From positions 284,153,533-284,217,532 of the forward strand of contig CM042689.1 in NCBI GenBank assembly GCA_023614405.1: a stretch of 64,000 bases of DNA. The letters are read 5' to 3'. The DNA is from Avena insularis. Its lineage: Eukaryota; Streptophyta; Magnoliopsida; Poales; Poaceae. The notes below the pieces were generated by a model. The model was not told where the DNA came from. It saw only the letters and a program-made list of their open reading frames with translations, and did no database searches. Each line of letters opens with the position of its first letter. Position 1 is the first letter of the stretch. Shown one piece after another: positions 24,715 through 36,593 of the stretch. A program made the translations under genes and the position numbers.

Positions 24715-26560
24715 GTAGTCCCCGAGCGCGTTGTCGATTCGACGCGGGCTTGAGGCAGGGCACAGAGAGTCTTGACGATGGGTCGTGGCGAATCGACGAT
24801 GAGCTCCTGAACAGAGAAAAGAATCGTGAAGCGGGAGACGGTCGGCGTGAGCCAGTCGGTGATGGCCAGTTGGCAAAAGACGCAGGGTGTCGGTGAAGCC
24901 GCTGAATTCTGGCGAAGTCCCGAGCGTGGAAGCGTGCGAGTCGCGGCGTGGCGAGTGGTGAGGTCGAGCGACCGGCGAGTGCTGAGGTTGGGCGACCGGC
25001 GAGTGGCGCTGTCTGTAGAGCACCGAGTCCCCGAGCGCGTTGAGGACGCGAGGGCGAGTCCGCGGTGGCGAGTCGATGAGGGAGAGCCGCGGTTATGGAA
25101 CCACGCGTACACGCATCATGCCTAGGAGTAGTCCCCGAGGCTCGAGTTGGCTTGCAGAGGCGACTTGAGGCTCATATTTTGAAAATAGTAGTGGTTGTTG
25201 CCAAGCGTGGCGACTAGTGAGGTCGAGCGACCGGCGGGCACCGAGTCCCCGAGCGCGGCGAGTGGCGAAATCGGCGACCAGCGAACCGAGTCCCCGGCCT
25301 TGAGTGGCGATGTCGGCGACGGCGTGGTGCCGAGTCCCTAAGCGCGAGTGGCAGGTCGGCGACCGTGGCGCCAAGTCCCTAGCGGAGAGTGGCGAGTCGG
25401 CGACGTGGCGCCGAGTCCCCGAGCGCGGCGAGTGGCAAGGTCGAGCGACCGGCGGGCACCGAGTCCCCGAGCGCGGCGAGTGGCGAGGTCAGGCGACCGG
25501 CGGGCACCGAGTCCCCGAGCGTGGCGAGTCCGCGATGATTGCGAGTCCGCGAGCGTGGCGAGTCCGCGATGATTGCGAGTCCGCGAGGGAAGAGTCCCCG
25601 ATGATGTTGATTGCGCTGTTTCTGTTAGCGAGTCTCTCGTCTTGGCCCGGGGGGGCAGTCGCATGGCGACTCCAAAGATGGCTCTCGGCTTGGCGTTCTT
25701 TCTGGACGATCTGAGGCTCGGTTTGCGAGTCCTCGTCCGCAGTACTTAGCCGTGCGAGTCGCACTGTCTAAGGTTGAGGAGGACATGGTGCTGTTTGTGT
25801 TGCACTACCATTTGTCTTGGCCCGGAAGGCCAGTCGAGCAAGGCGACTCTAATGATGGCTCTCGGTTAGCGTTTTTCGTGGACGATGCGAGGCTCGGTTT
25901 GCGAGTCCTTGTCCGCACTACTTGGTCATGCGAGTCGCTCTTTCAAAGGTTGACAAAGGCGAATAGATTTTTCCCGGGGGGAAGAGACACCCAGTGGTGA
26001 GTCCATGCAGCGTGGCATGCGACCCTCTCCGGCGACTCGGACGATGAAAGTCCCTTAGCAGGCGCGGCGTATACGTTCGACCTAGCCGGAAGGAGCCGAC
26101 TCGACGGACACGGGGTCGACGCGGCGGACGGGGGTCGCGCTATGGCGAAGTCGACGCGGCGGACACGGGGTCGACGCGGCGGACGGAGGTCGCGCTCTGG
26201 AGATGTCGACGCGGCGGACGGAGGTCGTGCTATGGCGATGTTGACGACAGCGGGGCCGCGAGGGCGAGGTCGTGATGGCGATGTTGACGACGGCGGGGCC
26301 GCGAGGGCGAGGTCGTGATGGCGATCCCGCGACTGGCGAGTCTCCGAGCGTAGCGAGTTCGCGTTTATGTGTGTCCGCGTTTAAGCAAGTTCCGGAGCAT
26401 GGCGAGTCGACGAGCCGGTAGATTGGAGAGTCGGCGATGGACGAGGCCATGAGAGGCGAGTCCGCGGCGGACGAGTCGCCGGATGTGGAGAGTGTACGAG
26501 GGCAGCGAGTCGTGGGTCCCCGCGTACGGCGTTTAGCCTGAAGAAGTGGACGCGGCGGCG
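24715..26560 (-). repeat. GC-rich short repeats in the element B internal region
   Basis: Reiterated units: GAGTCCCCGAGCGCGGCGAG with variants (about 25010-25600); a pair of about 110-bp copies with GAGGCTCGGTTTGCGAGTCC (about 25635-25750 and 25815-25930); GTCGACGCGGCGGAC at least five times (26106-26225); and a pair of GGGGCCGCGAGGGCGAGGTC copies (26250-26320). Many overlapping open frames on both strands result from base composition and have no domains. Confidence 0.8.
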
Positions 26561-27343
26561 AGCAAACTGTTCATGCGTACAACAAATATACATCGTACGG
26601 GTTAAATTCATATAAGATAATCAATTGACAACACGATTAGTAAAAGAGATTGTCATTGTGAGATTTAAGGATAATCGTTGAATGCATCGGTAGCTGATCG
26701 CATGATCGCATGCGAATTCCTTATGCATAGTGCCAAACGCGTGGCTCACGTGGCTGATCTCCACCTCTTCCGTATTGGGTTTGCACTGATTAGGATGTTC
26801 TGGATTGATCCAAGTGAAACAATACATAATGGATTAGACTCAAGTAAAATAATGAACCGACAGATTAACAATAGAGTTTCTTTAAAAATCAAATTGATCC
26901 AATGCTGGAGCGGAGGGCCGATTTGTGGCCATAGGTCATGGCTGCACGGTGTGCATGGAGAAAACATCTAGACGAGGAGGCCAGCTGATTGCAGATCAAT
27001 TTACTGCATTCCAAATCCTTGATTTTAATATTGTGGTCCAGGCAGCCGGCCGCTAGCCTCGCGGCGCGTCTAGCCGGCTCCAGTACGGAGCGATTGGACA
27101 CAAGCCTCCATCGCCACGAATAATCGATCGTACCATGAAGTGATTCTCTAAACGGTGTGTATCGGGGAAACATATAGAAAAACGTCAGATCCAAATAAAT
27201 AAATTACTAAAATAATCAATGAAAGAAAAAGATGAGATTGGATTGGAAAATCCCAGCCGCCTCGAGCGTTTTCTTGATCACACGCATAGGTTGATGATGA
27301 ATTTGGGGATCCTGCCCGGATTATCACCCTCCAAGCACCGCTA
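26561..27343 (-). other. Element B leader region
   Basis: Non-repetitive sequence between the primer site and the GC-rich repeats, read on the - strand. It may hold a packaging signal, as leaders do in non-autonomous retrotransposons, but nothing specific can be shown. I see no gene. Confidence 0.5.
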
Positions 27344-27361
27344 GCCCCACGGTGGGCGCCA
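27344..27361 (-). promoter_or_regulatory. Element B primer-binding site
   Basis: On the - strand TGGCGCCCACCGTGGGGC starts two bases after the 5' LTR. The TGGCGCC start is the usual complement of a tRNA 3' end ending GGCGCCA. Confidence 0.85.
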
Positions 27362-27363
27362 AC

Positions 27364-27829
27364 TGTCGTGGTATTGCGCGGCAGATGCTACTGGGGGTAG
27401 CTTACATAGAGGGAGCAAGATGACGTAGGAGAATCCGGGAGCGAGATTGGCACACGATGTACCCAGGTTCACGTCCCCTCGGTGGAGAATCGCTACGTCC
27501 TGCTATCAATCCAGTATATGATCATAGATTGGTTTACAATGGAGCCGCCGTAGGAGGAGGGAGACTAGATCTAATGAGAGATGTGGGAGAAGATACCCCG
27601 TGGGGGTGCCCCTGGTGGCTTTATATATGCAGCCAGCTAGGGTTTACAAGTATTTGGTGGGCTTTGTATTGAATTCGCCGTCTTGGGCCTCCAGTCGGCG
27701 CCACTCGTCTGGATCCAAGACGGCCGCGATCCGTGTTGGTTAGTCGACCGCCAGGGCTAGGTTCCAGTCGTCTCGATCCAGCTGGCGAATCCGCTTCGTG
27801 GGTATACCCCGATTGATATTCCCCCATCA
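27364..27829 (-). repeat. Element B 5' LTR with TATA box
   Basis: 466 bp, bounded by TG and CA on the - strand. The TATA box is at 27619-27628 (GCATATATAAAG context on the - strand). Near-identical to the 3' LTR over the parts compared. Confidence 0.9.
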
Positions 27830-27834
27830 ATTCA

Positions 27835-29174
27835 TATCTACATCATATACTTTATGTTGATGATCTCATATCTAAGAATATTCATGTTGCCAATTTTTGC
27901 CATATGTTGAAAACAATCAAAGAGGAAGTAGTATGAAGAGTATGGCTCGATCAGTTGCGTGCTCTCTTGAGAAGGAGCCGAACCCAACTATTTGCCTTGC
28001 TTAATTTTAGGGTGCTTCGTGCTAAATGTGCAGACCTCGATGTGATTTCCCCTTTTTAGGTCCATGATGTAAAACATACTCGCATCGTCCATGTAAAATT
28101 TGAACCTAAAAGTAAGTGGTAAATTTTAAATGAGTTTGTTTTCACAATGAGTATGAACATTCTTGGATTTCAAGCCGAACCACCAAGGTCATGGCGTTAT
28201 CTACATCATACTTTATGTTGATGATCTCATATCCAAGAATTTGCATGCTTCCATATTTGGCAATATTTTGAAAACTATCAAAGAGGAAGTAGTATAAAGT
28301 GTATGGCTCGATCAGCTGCTGCTCTCTCGAGAAGGAGCCAAACCCGACTGTTTACCCTGCTTAATTTTAGGGTGCTTTGTGCTAAATGTATGAACCTCAA
28401 TGTGATTTTCCCTTTTTAGGTGTTTGATGTAAAATGTACACCTAATCGTTCGTGTAAAATTCAAACCTAAAAGTAAGTGGTAAATTTTAAATGAATTTAA
28501 GCTTAGTTGTCACAATGAGTGTGAACATTCTTGGATTTCAAGCTGAATTACCAAGGTCATGGCGTTATCTACATCATACTTTATGTTGATCCCATATCCA
28601 AGAATTTACATGCTGCCAAATTTGGCCATATTTTGAAAACTATCAAAGAGGAAGTAGTATGAAGAGTATGTCTCGGTCAACTGCTCTCTCGAGAATGCAC
28701 CAAACCCGACTGTTTTGTTTATGTTTAATTTTAGGGTTCTTGGTGCAAAATGTATGGATCTTGATGTAATTCTCCTTTTGTTAGGAACTTGATGTAAAAT
28801 ATACTCCCACCGTAAGTGGTAAAATTTAAATGAATTTAAGCATAGTTTTCAATGAGTATGAACATTCTTGGATTCCTGCATAACGACCAACAAGGTCTTG
28901 GCCATATCTATATCATAGTTTATGTTGATGATCCCATATCCAAGATTTTGCATGCCGCCAAATTTGGCCATATTTTGAAAACAATTGATGAGGAAGTAGT
29001 ATGAAGAGTATGGGCTGATAAACTCCTCTCTCGAAAAGGAGTCGAACCTGACTGTTTTCCTTGCTTAATTGGAGGGTCCTTTGTGCTAAATGTATGGACC
29101 TATATGTGATTTTCCCTTAATTATGTCCTTGATATAAAATGTAGTCCCACCGTTAGTGTAAAATATTAACTAGA
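27835..29174. repeat. Tandem array, monomer about 365 bp
   Basis: The landmark GAAGTAGTATGAAGAGTATG (with variants) recurs near 27920, 28284, 28647 and 28987, giving spacings of 364, 363 and 340 bp. The monomer is homologous to the 417-bp type but has only one copy of the TGTATGGACCTCGATGTAAT phrase. Non-coding. Confidence 0.85.
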
Positions 29175-30998
29175 GGAGTACAAGTAAATGTGATATATTC
29201 ATCTTAAAATTTTCCGAAGATCTTTCTAAGCTAACTAGGAATTCAGTACATCAAAGCCATCGATAGTTTCTAAAAATTTTAAGTTTTTAGCTATGCAAGA
29301 ATTTGGCATGGTGGAGTTACCATAATCGGTAGAAGTACATTGGTGCCTCTTGGCATGGTGAAAAATATTGCCACTATTTTCTTCAAAAAAACAATATTGC
29401 CACTAGGAGTTTCCACGGTTGTAAACAAAAATCTGGGAGGTAGAAGAGACGAAGAGCACACAAGAGGCAGCGCGAGGGCAGCGAAGAGTAGGATTTAAAG
29501 GCTGTACAATATCAGAGCAAAGCTGCATTGGGTTCTGACATGAGGTACATGGTACAAACATACAGTGATGAGTACTAATAAGTAAATAAATCATGTTTTC
29601 TCTCTCCTTCACTTCCTCATTAGCATCCCCACACACCGGATGGCTCATCTCTCCCTCGTCCAATACGTGGTGTTGTACACGTGCGTCGACTTGGCTTGTC
29701 CTTCCATTTTATACCATGCACTACCTGCAGCATGATGGTTCAAAAGTGAAGAGCGTTTTTTTATGTGTGAAGCAAGTACAGTAGTACGGTATGACTCAAC
29801 TACTCGCTGGAGAAGGAGCAGACCAAACTTCTTTTCTTTGCTTAATTTTAGTGGCCATTGTGCTAAATGTTTAGACCTCTATGTAATTTTCTATTATTTG
29901 AGGTCTTCGATGTAAACTATACAACCACCAACCAGGTCAATTTTTAACTACAAGTAAGCTCGATAGATTGCTCTTCAAATTTTTCAAAAAACTTTTGAGG
30001 CTAACCTTGAATTCATTACAACGAAATCCACCGAAAGTTCTGAAAAAATCAAGTTCTTGTTTTGCATCCGCATCCAGACAAAGTTGAAATGGGTTTCTTA
30101 ACATTCAAAGAAAAAATACAAAGTACAATATTTTGTGTGTGCCATTTCTCTTATTAATTATTCTTTGGTTTCAACTCAAACTAAGCGGCAAAGGTCATCC
30201 CCTTATCGACATCATTTGTTTATTTAGGATAGAGTTTCAAAATCTCCTATTGGGTGCATCTTGTTGTACTAATCCGTTTTGCTAGCAAGAGTTCCCAAAT
30301 ATCAGAAAAAAGTTGGTGATAATTTTTCGTGCGACATGAGTGTTTTGTCTATAAATAATGTACAAAATCTATGACTCAAAATGCTACACTCTAGTTTCAG
30401 ATAGAGTGGACGACCATGCTCTTACTCGCGATTCCCATGTTCCTTGAGTTTTCAAGCTTCTTATTATTAGTGAAACCCTGCCCACTTAAATTACTCAATT
30501 TATTAATATTACCATTTTGATAAGTGACAAGAATGTTTTTCAATTTATAGGACCAGGAAAAAATTAAATTTTCTAAGTTACAAACTCAGGCTTCAAAAAA
30601 ATTGAACGTAAAATATTCAATTTGCATCTATAAAAATTTGACCTTGATTTGAAATCAATAAAAAAACAAATTAAAAAACATCGCACGACGTCCTATGACT
30701 TGTACCACTTGCGGTCAAAGATGATAATCATGAGAATTCATAACTTTCAAAAAAAACAAACTCCTTCAAAATATATCCTGCCGTGTATAAAAATTATCGG
30801 GCTTTAGGCCAAATGACAAGGATAAATGTCCATACTCTATGGTAATGTTCGATCACATACTTTTTAGGTGGATGCATCTTGGTATGGTGTACAAAAATGG
30901 TGCTAAATAATGGGATTTTCCATGTTTTATGAACAAATAAACATTTTGGAATTTAGAAATGAAAATAACTAATGTTTTCCTTTAAATTATAGAAATTC
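29175..30998. repeat. 1.8-kb repeat segment, copy 2
   Basis: Homologous to 22452-24245, sharing for example GTGGACGACCATGCTCTTAC and TTCTTATTATTAGTGAAACC, and ending at AGAAATTCATATC. After removing element B the offset between copies is about 3.15 kb. Non-coding. Confidence 0.8.
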
Positions 30999-32059
30999 AT
31001 ATCTACATATAATTTATGTTGAGGATCTCATATCCAAGAATTTGAATGCCGCCAAATTTTTCCATATGTTGAAAAAAATCAAAGAGGAAATAGTACGAAG
31101 AGTATGGCTTGATCAGTTGCGTAGTCTCTCCAGAAGGAGCGGAACCCGACTGTTTGCCCTGCTTAATTTTAGGATGCTTCATGCTAAATGTACGAACCTC
31201 GATGTGATTTTCCCTTTTTTTAGGTCCGTGATGTAAAACGTACTCCCATCGTTCGTGTAAAATTCTAACCTAAAATAAAGTGGTAAATTTTAAATGAATT
31301 TAAGCTTAGTTGTCACAATGAGTGTGAACATTCTTGGATTTCAAGCCGAATGACCAAGGTCATGGCGTTATCTACATGATACTTTATGTTGATTATCCCA
31401 TATCTAAGAGTTTGCATGCTGCCAAATTTGGCCATATTTTGAAAACTATCGAAGAGGAAGTAGTATGAAGAGTATGGCTCGATCAGCTGCTCTCTCGAGA
31501 ATGTGCCGAACCCGACAATTTTGTTTTTGCTTAATTTTAGGATGCTTCATGGTAAAAGTATGGAACTTGATGTAATTTTCCATTTTTAGGTGTTTGATGT
31601 AAAATGTACTCCCACCATCCGTGTAACATTTGGACCAAAAAGTAAGTCGTTAATTTAAAAATAAATTAAGCTTAGTTGTCAATTAGTATGAACATTCTTG
31701 GGTTTCAAGCATAACGACCAAGTACATGGCCATATCTACATCATACTTTGTGTAGATGATCTCTTATCCAAAAATATCCATACCGCTAATTTTGGCCATA
31801 TTTTGAAAACAATTGAAGAGGAAGTAGTAGGAAGAGTATGGCATGATTAACTACTATCTGAGGAAGGAGTCGATTCAACTATTTTCCTTGCTTAATTTTA
31901 GGGTGCTTCGTGAGAAATGTATGGACCTCAATGTAATTTTCCTTTTTTAGGAACTTGATGTAAAATTTACTCACACCGTCTAGTAAGTGGTAAAATTTGA
32001 ACGAATTTAAGCATAATTTTCAATGAGTATGAATATTCTTTGATTTCCAACCGAACTAC
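30999..32059. repeat. Tandem array, monomer about 365 bp, second block
   Basis: Landmarks near 31080, 31452 and 31819 give spacings of 372 and 367 bp. Interrupted at 32059 by element F; the last five bases, ACTAC, are its presumed target copy. Confidence 0.82.
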
Positions 32060-32539
32060 TGTCGTGGTATTGCCGACGAGTACGCCATGGAGGGATACGC
32101 ACAATGTGTGTTTAGAGATGTGAGGTAAGGGAAGGTTGGCGGTACGAGGTAACATAGCTTACCTAGGTTTAGGTTCCACGACGGTGGTAGAAGCCTAATC
32201 CTGCTATAAATCATTGTAAGGGCAATATGCGAGTTACATGGATTGGTTACCCATAGGTCCTGCTTATAAAGACGCCAGGTCCTAGGGTTATAGAGAAGAG
32301 TCCTAGCCGGACAGGTTATAGAGTCCTACACTAGATATAACTAGTCTACTTGTCTTGGACTCTAAGGCTTCGGGTACATCGTTGACTCCCTCGTAGCCTT
32401 CCTTTATCCGGCATGGGCCTCCCTTCTGGATCCATCTAACTTGGTCGCCCAGCAGGCCATGGGCCTTGCTACCAACTGTGGGCCACTAGGGTTATCCGGA
32501 TTAGACATGCAATGGTGATACCCATTTAGCATATCCCCA
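32060..32539 (-). repeat. Element F 3' LTR
   Basis: 480 bp; on the - strand it begins TGGGGATATGC and ends ACCACGACA. A TATA-like CTTTATAAG lies at 32263-32271. Its end and central part resemble the element B LTRs. The 5' LTR is outside the window, so the boundaries rest on the TG/CA ends, the homology with B, and the break in the tandem repeat. Confidence 0.78.
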
Positions 32540-33146
32540 ATAGTATTCCCCAGAGAACTCCGAGATCTTGCGCCGTATTGACTCTTTAGGGTTAATGCTT
32601 TGTCTAGGTGATGTCGGAAAATTGTAAAGAAATATATTATAGTCCTCCAAAGAAACCAACAACATTCGCTGTTTTTGATATGGAAATCAGAGAATCACTA
32701 ACTCTTCCATCGTACTCTTCTCGTAGCCGGACAGGATGCGTCCATGGCGAAATCTTCAGATGGGACTGTTTCATCTACACATGTCAGTGAGATGATGTAG
32801 GCCTTGGGTAAGTGACGCCTCATAACTCACACATGCATAGAACACAATCATAACAGTTTTTCTCATGCGAAGGATCCGAAACATTGGCGGCGGCAGTGGG
32901 AACATGGAAAAATTTCCACACACGTTCTCGCACGCGCTGCCCACGCATCAACCGTTGGATCGTCTTGCACGAATCTTGACTCTAGAGATATATATTTTAA
33001 CCATAGCAATAATATTATCTTTTAACCTCATTCGCTCCTGTGTCATCGTCTTCCTCCACCCTAAGCATATCCTCGAGCACATCGCATGCACGTAGAGGAA
33101 AAATCCCTAACTTACCCTACTCTCGAGTCCACCCTCTCAACTCTCA
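32540..33146 (+). promoter_or_regulatory. Upstream region of the F reverse-strand gene
   Basis: Non-coding stretch between the F LTR and the start codon at 33147. It holds ACCGTTGG at 32951-32958 and a TATA-like ATATATATTT at 32988-32997, about 155 bp before the ATG. The matching region of element E has the same octamer and a TATA-like sequence at similar distances from its ATG. The promoter role is inferred. Next to the LTR (32540 onward) there should also be the F polypurine tract, which is only weakly visible. Confidence 0.45.
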
Positions 33147-36100
33147 ATGGTGAGAAGTTGTAGCACACCAGCAATGACGGCGTCTGGCGAGGCTTCCGCC
33201 CAGCCATCCAACACCGTCTATGTCCCGCCGGATGGCGTGGTGGTGCCATGATCTGTGGTGGTCGAACCCACCGGCGAAGACCATATTCCAGCAGCGCTGG
33301 AGCCATTGGAGGAGGAGGCTGACTCCCACAAGCGAGAATGGCGAGGCTCGGATATCTCCAATAGAGACATCAAGGAGATGCTTGTTGAGGGGTACCTCCC
33401 TACAATGGAGGGCCTGGTCTGTTCGTACGTGGAGAAAAGGTCATCCCTTCTCCCCAACCCGGAGAACATGTATACCTCAAAGCTCAGTTTGTATGCGGCA
33501 TCTCCCTTCCGTTGTCCGACTTCTGCATCCAAGTCCTTGAGCACTTCCGGGTTCAACCTCAGAACCTGTCCCCCAATAGTATTCTTGCACTTAGCAACTA
33601 CGTGGCTCTATGCGAGGGATACCTAGGGATTAGGCCTAGGTTAGATCTGTTCATATAATTCTTTAACGTGAAGAGGGAAGCCAGAGAGAGCAGAGAGGGG
33701 CTTAGGAATTGTGGGACCATTAGATTCAAGATCCGTCCTAGTCGGCAGTTCCCCGACATTGTAGGACATGAGTCCTACAAGAACTGGCAACATAGATACT
33801 TCTACGGCCTCGACATTCCTTGTGCCGGCCGAGAAGCATCGTACCTGGACTTCATTGACAGGTTCGCCAATGAAGCCCCGACATGGCTATCCCCTCTGAT
33901 GACGAAGCTTCATGTGCCGTAAGGCGGATTGACTGGTTCGTGGAGTCGGGTCTAACTGGCTTGGACCTGGCCATGTGCTGGTTTGTCGGGCGGATCCAGC
34001 CTCTATAGCACCGCGAGAAGCTAATGTGTTAGTACACTAAGGACAAAAAAGATAGCCTCCGGATCTCCGAGGATAACTTTTCCAGTGACTCCATCAAGCT
34101 CCGCCTCAAGGACATCGTCAAGGTGAAGGATCACAAGCGTTGCTTCGCCATCGCCTATTACATGTTTGAGGACGACAAGTGCCCAAAGGTAACTTTTATT
34201 TATTGTCTTGACATATGCTCCAGTTCTTCTGGCGTGAATATGTACTTTAGTATAACACACTGATTTCACTTAATAGCTGGGGGACTTGGAGGAGACATGC
34301 ATGGCTCCCCAAGTCTATGACCCCAAGATGAAGGAAGTCACTATCGTGTTTGACGACAAAGTCCCACTAGCGCGAAAGCGGAAGGGCTCCACCTCTAACA
34401 CTTCTGGCAGAGGCAAGAAGAAGAATACGGAGGGTGGATCCTCCAAGAAGTCCACCGCTCCCTGGAGGCATAGAAAATAAGATTAACCAGCATCCCTTGA
34501 CCAAAGTGCCAAGTGTTCTGTAAGCTTCTCTTCCTCTGACATTGTCGATGTACTCCTCTTATTCCTGTACTTATACACTATACGTATCAGGAAAAAGTAT
34601 AGCTTGAGTTTGAAGAAGACCTCCAAGTCATCGGGGGCTTCTAAAAACATTGGAGATATGTTTGTCCAAGCCTCTCCCACCACCGCTCCTCCTACCCCTG
34701 CCGTCCAACCATCTGATGCGCCTGTCGGATATCTAACTACAGTAGCATTTGATCCTTCCATCATGGAAGTGGACAACACTCCTTCATAGGAGGTCCCAGA
34801 TACTGCCGCGGTGATCCCAGTTGTCGACGAGCATGCTACGCAAGAAAGCACATTGTCCAAAGTGGCTGAAGCTCCAGCTAAGGATACCACTGAAAGCGAT
34901 AAAGAATTGATGGTGGGAGGCGGGCCTACGGTGACCACAAGCCAGCAGAGGCTCCTAAGATTATATTTCTAGTGCTCACTCTGAGCAACTCTATCATGGC
35001 TCCTGGCACAGCGCCGACTTCTCCTACATGCGGTCTTGAGGAGCTGCTCAAACAGGCGGAAATCCTCCAAGTTAACATAGTTGCCTTTGGCAAACTATTT
35101 GCTGAGAGCACTAACAACCTCACGATCATTGCATATGTAAGTTTTATATGCCTTTGCATTTCATATATAATATCCCACTATATCCCCCGTGGATTTAGAC
35201 GGAAAACCATAGGTCATTCGGTCTTAATGCTCTAAGAGTGACTAAGTAAGAAACTTAGAGCTATAGCCCCCAAGTATGTAGTTTGAATGAATTATTCCGA
35301 CTAGATACTTTTAGAGTAGCATACATAGTACTTGTAATTTTCCAATACTGTAGCCCCGAAGCCTCTAGCTAAAACAAAAATAGTTCCGACTAGATGCTTA
35401 AAAAATACTAAGTGTAGCTTTGAGTTAAAAACTCCTACTATAGCCCCTGAGCTTCTAGGTGGAACCAAATAATTCTGGATAGATTCTCTAAGTAAACTAA
35501 GTAATCTGTTTGCTCGTGCAAAATGAGAATGATCGGAGGGTCACTGCCAATGATAAGTTCCACAAGATGCGTCAAGGGAAAGAGTCTGTTATCTTTTCAG
35601 TTTCATTCTCAACTTGATCTTATGTAGTTATCTTTCGACTACTCATTGTTCTTTGTCGTTTCTCCGTCTTGCAGAAGCTATCACCAAGGCCAAAGATATT
35701 GTCGAGCAGTCCATGCACATCCAAGAGCTGGACAGCGAAAACAAAATTTTAAAGCATGGGAGGGATGATTCTTTGAAGATGCATGAAGAACCGCTTGCTG
35801 TCGTGCAAGAATCTGCAAACACGGAGATCAACCGCCTTAAGGAGGAGATTGCGATCCTCAAGGAGCATAAAAAAGATGTTGACGAGTAGAATGCTCAGAA
35901 CCTGCAGGCGTACAAGACTCTCTGAAAGGAACGGGACTCCATGGCGAAGGTTCTCCAGCAGGCTGAGATCAGCATCTTTGGTAAGCTTTCTCCATCGTGT
36001 ACTTATGTAAGTTAGGTACTTTTGATCTGATATGGTGAACTCATGCATTCAAATGTCCTTGTCGTAAATGTAACGCCCATTGTTCTAGCCAACAATGCTC

Positions 36101-36593
36101 CTCCGCCAAAAGAATGCATGGTTCTTGCCAGCGAGTTCATCGATACTGCGATCACCGAGGCTAAGGAAATCGCCAAGCCCCTGGACATCAACATCAAGGC
36201 GGTGGATTTCGTCATGAAGTTCTCGGAGATCCTCCGCCGAGCCCCCAAGCGTATCGTAAGATGGAAAGCTTCATGTGCCCGGGTGGTGCTATGATGGCCC
36301 TAGACATGGTCAAGGCCCACTACGACGATGCCGACATCAATATGGTGACCTATGGACTCCCTGACGTGAACGAAGACGGAGAAAAAATCGACAAAGATGC
36401 AATCTAGTCTTCTCTCACTGGATACGATGCCAGGGTCGCACAATTGGTCAAGGGGGACGTCTTCGTACCCCTCAAGGCTATCGATGCTGACCAGGCTAGC
36501 TCCGAGTCCTTGAAGACCACTGACTTTGTTGAAGACCAAGATGGCTCTATCACCGACGACGCAGCTTCAAAGTCCCCTGCGCTAGAAGAATGA
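33147..36593 (+). pseudogene. Reverse-strand (aORF) gene of element F, about five exons, decayed
   Basis: Lies opposite to F pol. Proposed exons are 33147-34188, 34277-34519, 34591-35136, 35675-35980 and 36089-36593, joined by GT-AG introns such as AAAG|GTAACT to TTAATAG|CTGG. The first exon encodes a domain with SDISNRDIKEMLVEGYLP and later GRIQPL, similar to the plant family Pfam calls putative gypsy-type transposon (Transposase_28, PF04195, from memory). Exon 2 has a basic nuclear-localisation-like run (ARKRKGS, GKKKN). Exon 4 is coiled-coil-like (INRLKEEIAILKEHKK). The final exon ends ALEE. An in-frame TGA early in exon 1, frameshifts and further stops show it is no longer functional. A small extra exon near 35520-35580 is possible. 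Function unknown. Confidence 0.68.

Larger units (their letters stand above)
24246..27829 (-). mobile_element. Element B: complete non-autonomous Tat-related LTR retrotransposon
   Basis: 3584 bp with two LTRs (469 and 466 bp), a primer site, and a perfect duplication ATTCA at 24241-24245 and 27830-27834. It reads on the - strand. The internal region of 2.65 kb encodes no gag or pol domain and is dominated by GC-rich short repeats. The LTR ends CAATACCACGACA like that of the Tat-like element F. The primer site begins TGGCGCCCACC and the purine tract reads GCTCGGGGACTAC, also in Tat style. The two LTRs are very similar, so the insertion is fairly young. It resembles the rice Dasheng element, which has no genes and relies on the Tat element RIRE2. 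Confidence 0.85.

Noticed and set aside
24826..26450. Many ORFs of 70-140 codons on both strands in element B
   Set aside because: They are translations of GC-rich tandem repeats, with mirrored frames on both strands.
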